NCBI GenBank assembly: GCA_025463965.1
Contig: JAODBN010000115.1
Location: forward strand, 1 to 5,017
DNA: 5,017 nt
Direction of reading: 5' to 3'
DNA from: Acidimicrobiaceae bacterium
GTDB taxonomy: Bacteria; Actinomycetota; Acidimicrobiia; Acidimicrobiales; Bog-793
Each line of letters starts with the position of its first letter. Position 1 is the stretch's first letter. Both the position numbers and the translations under genes were made by a program. Below the pieces are notes generated by a model, which saw only the letters and a program-made list of their open reading frames with translations, was not told where the DNA came from and made no database searches. Shown here one piece after another: positions 4,830 to 5,017 of the stretch.

Positions 4830-5017
4830 ATGAGCACGACAGAGAACGAGCCGGGGAATCGGGAGGTCGTCGTGGGCGGCCACCAATTCTCGGTGAGCGG
4901 TGACCGCAAGGCGATGTATGCCGGGGCGGTCCACTACTGGCGCCTCGAGCGGGCCAAGTGGCGGCCGATCCTCGCAGAGGTGAGGGCGATGGGCTTCACC
5001 GCCATCTCGATCTACAT
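4830..5017 (+). CDS. Glycoside hydrolase, GH35 beta-galactosidase-like (N-terminus, truncated by window end)
   Basis: Sixty-two codons are present and the frame is open at the edge. After a polar N-terminus comes GGHQFSVSGDR (16-26), then AGAVHYWRLERAKWRPIL (31-48) and VRAMGFTAISIY (51-62). This matches the start of the (beta/alpha)8 barrel in GH35 beta-galactosidases: a short strand carrying the substrate name-tag, the SGxxHYxR block, a conserved Trp about eight residues on, and the helix leading to a G-N/F-T-x-x-x-x-Y strand. A related clan GH-A family such as GH42 cannot be excluded, because both catalytic glutamates lie beyond the window. No signal peptide is visible, so it should act in the cytoplasm on imported glycosides. 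It starts 28 bases after the second binding-protein gene with GGAGG upstream and is very likely cotranscribed with it. Confidence 0.75.
   Translation, partial: MSTTENEPGNREVVVGGHQFSVSGDRKAMYAGAVHYWRLERAKWRPILAEVRAMGFTAISIY

Noticed and set aside
3713..4909. 398-codon minus-strand open frame opposite the second binding-protein gene
   Set aside because: Its translation is rich in His, Gly, Asp and Arg with no domain, as expected of the mirror frame of a GC-rich coding sequence. The plus strand encodes a clear conserved protein.

Overview
The window is very GC-rich and strongly biased to G or C at third codon positions. It carries one plus-strand operon for uptake and probable intracellular use of a sugar or glycoside. 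Base composition, codon bias and protein style fit a high-GC Gram-positive bacterium (Actinomycetota, possibly an acidimicrobial or thermoleophilial lineage). This placement is an inference, because no rRNA or marker gene is present.

Layout. Positions 2-55 look like the last codons of an upstream gene. Positions 56-333 are non-coding and unusually rich in inverted repeats, including a near-perfect 26-bp palindrome (184-209) and a 15-bp palindrome (260-274). They are candidate operators or leader-RNA hairpins of the operon. Next come an exported sugar-binding protein (334-1599), a 160-base intercistronic gap with a strong GAAA-loop hairpin (1622-1651), an RbsC-type permease (1760-2776), and a single-domain ABC ATPase (2773-3645) that overlaps the permease by ATGA. 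An 82-base gap follows, spanned exactly by a possible 29-codon ORF. Then come a second sugar-binding-protein homologue with no recognisable signal peptide (3728-4801) and the start of a GH35-like glycosidase (4830 to the window end, truncated).

How the genes fit together. The first binding protein, the permease and the ATPase make a complete CUT2 (ribose/fructose-type) ABC importer. The ATPase has one nucleotide-binding domain, as in FrcA-type systems, rather than the tandem domains of RbsA. The hairpin between the binding-protein and permease genes is where one would expect a device that keeps binding-protein output above transporter output. The trailing glycosidase suggests that the imported ligand is a glycoside, probably a galactoside, or that the operon responds to the product of glycoside breakdown.

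The most unusual element is the second binding protein. It keeps the whole type 1 periplasmic-binding fold and its likely ligand residues, but it appears to be cytoplasmic, acidic and cysteine-free. It sits between the transporter and the glycosidase and has no DNA-binding domain. It could be an intracellular sugar sensor, buffer or transporter partner, or a binding protein exported by an unrecognised route. No tRNA, rRNA, CRISPR array, transposase or phage gene is visible, and I see no convincing minus-strand gene.
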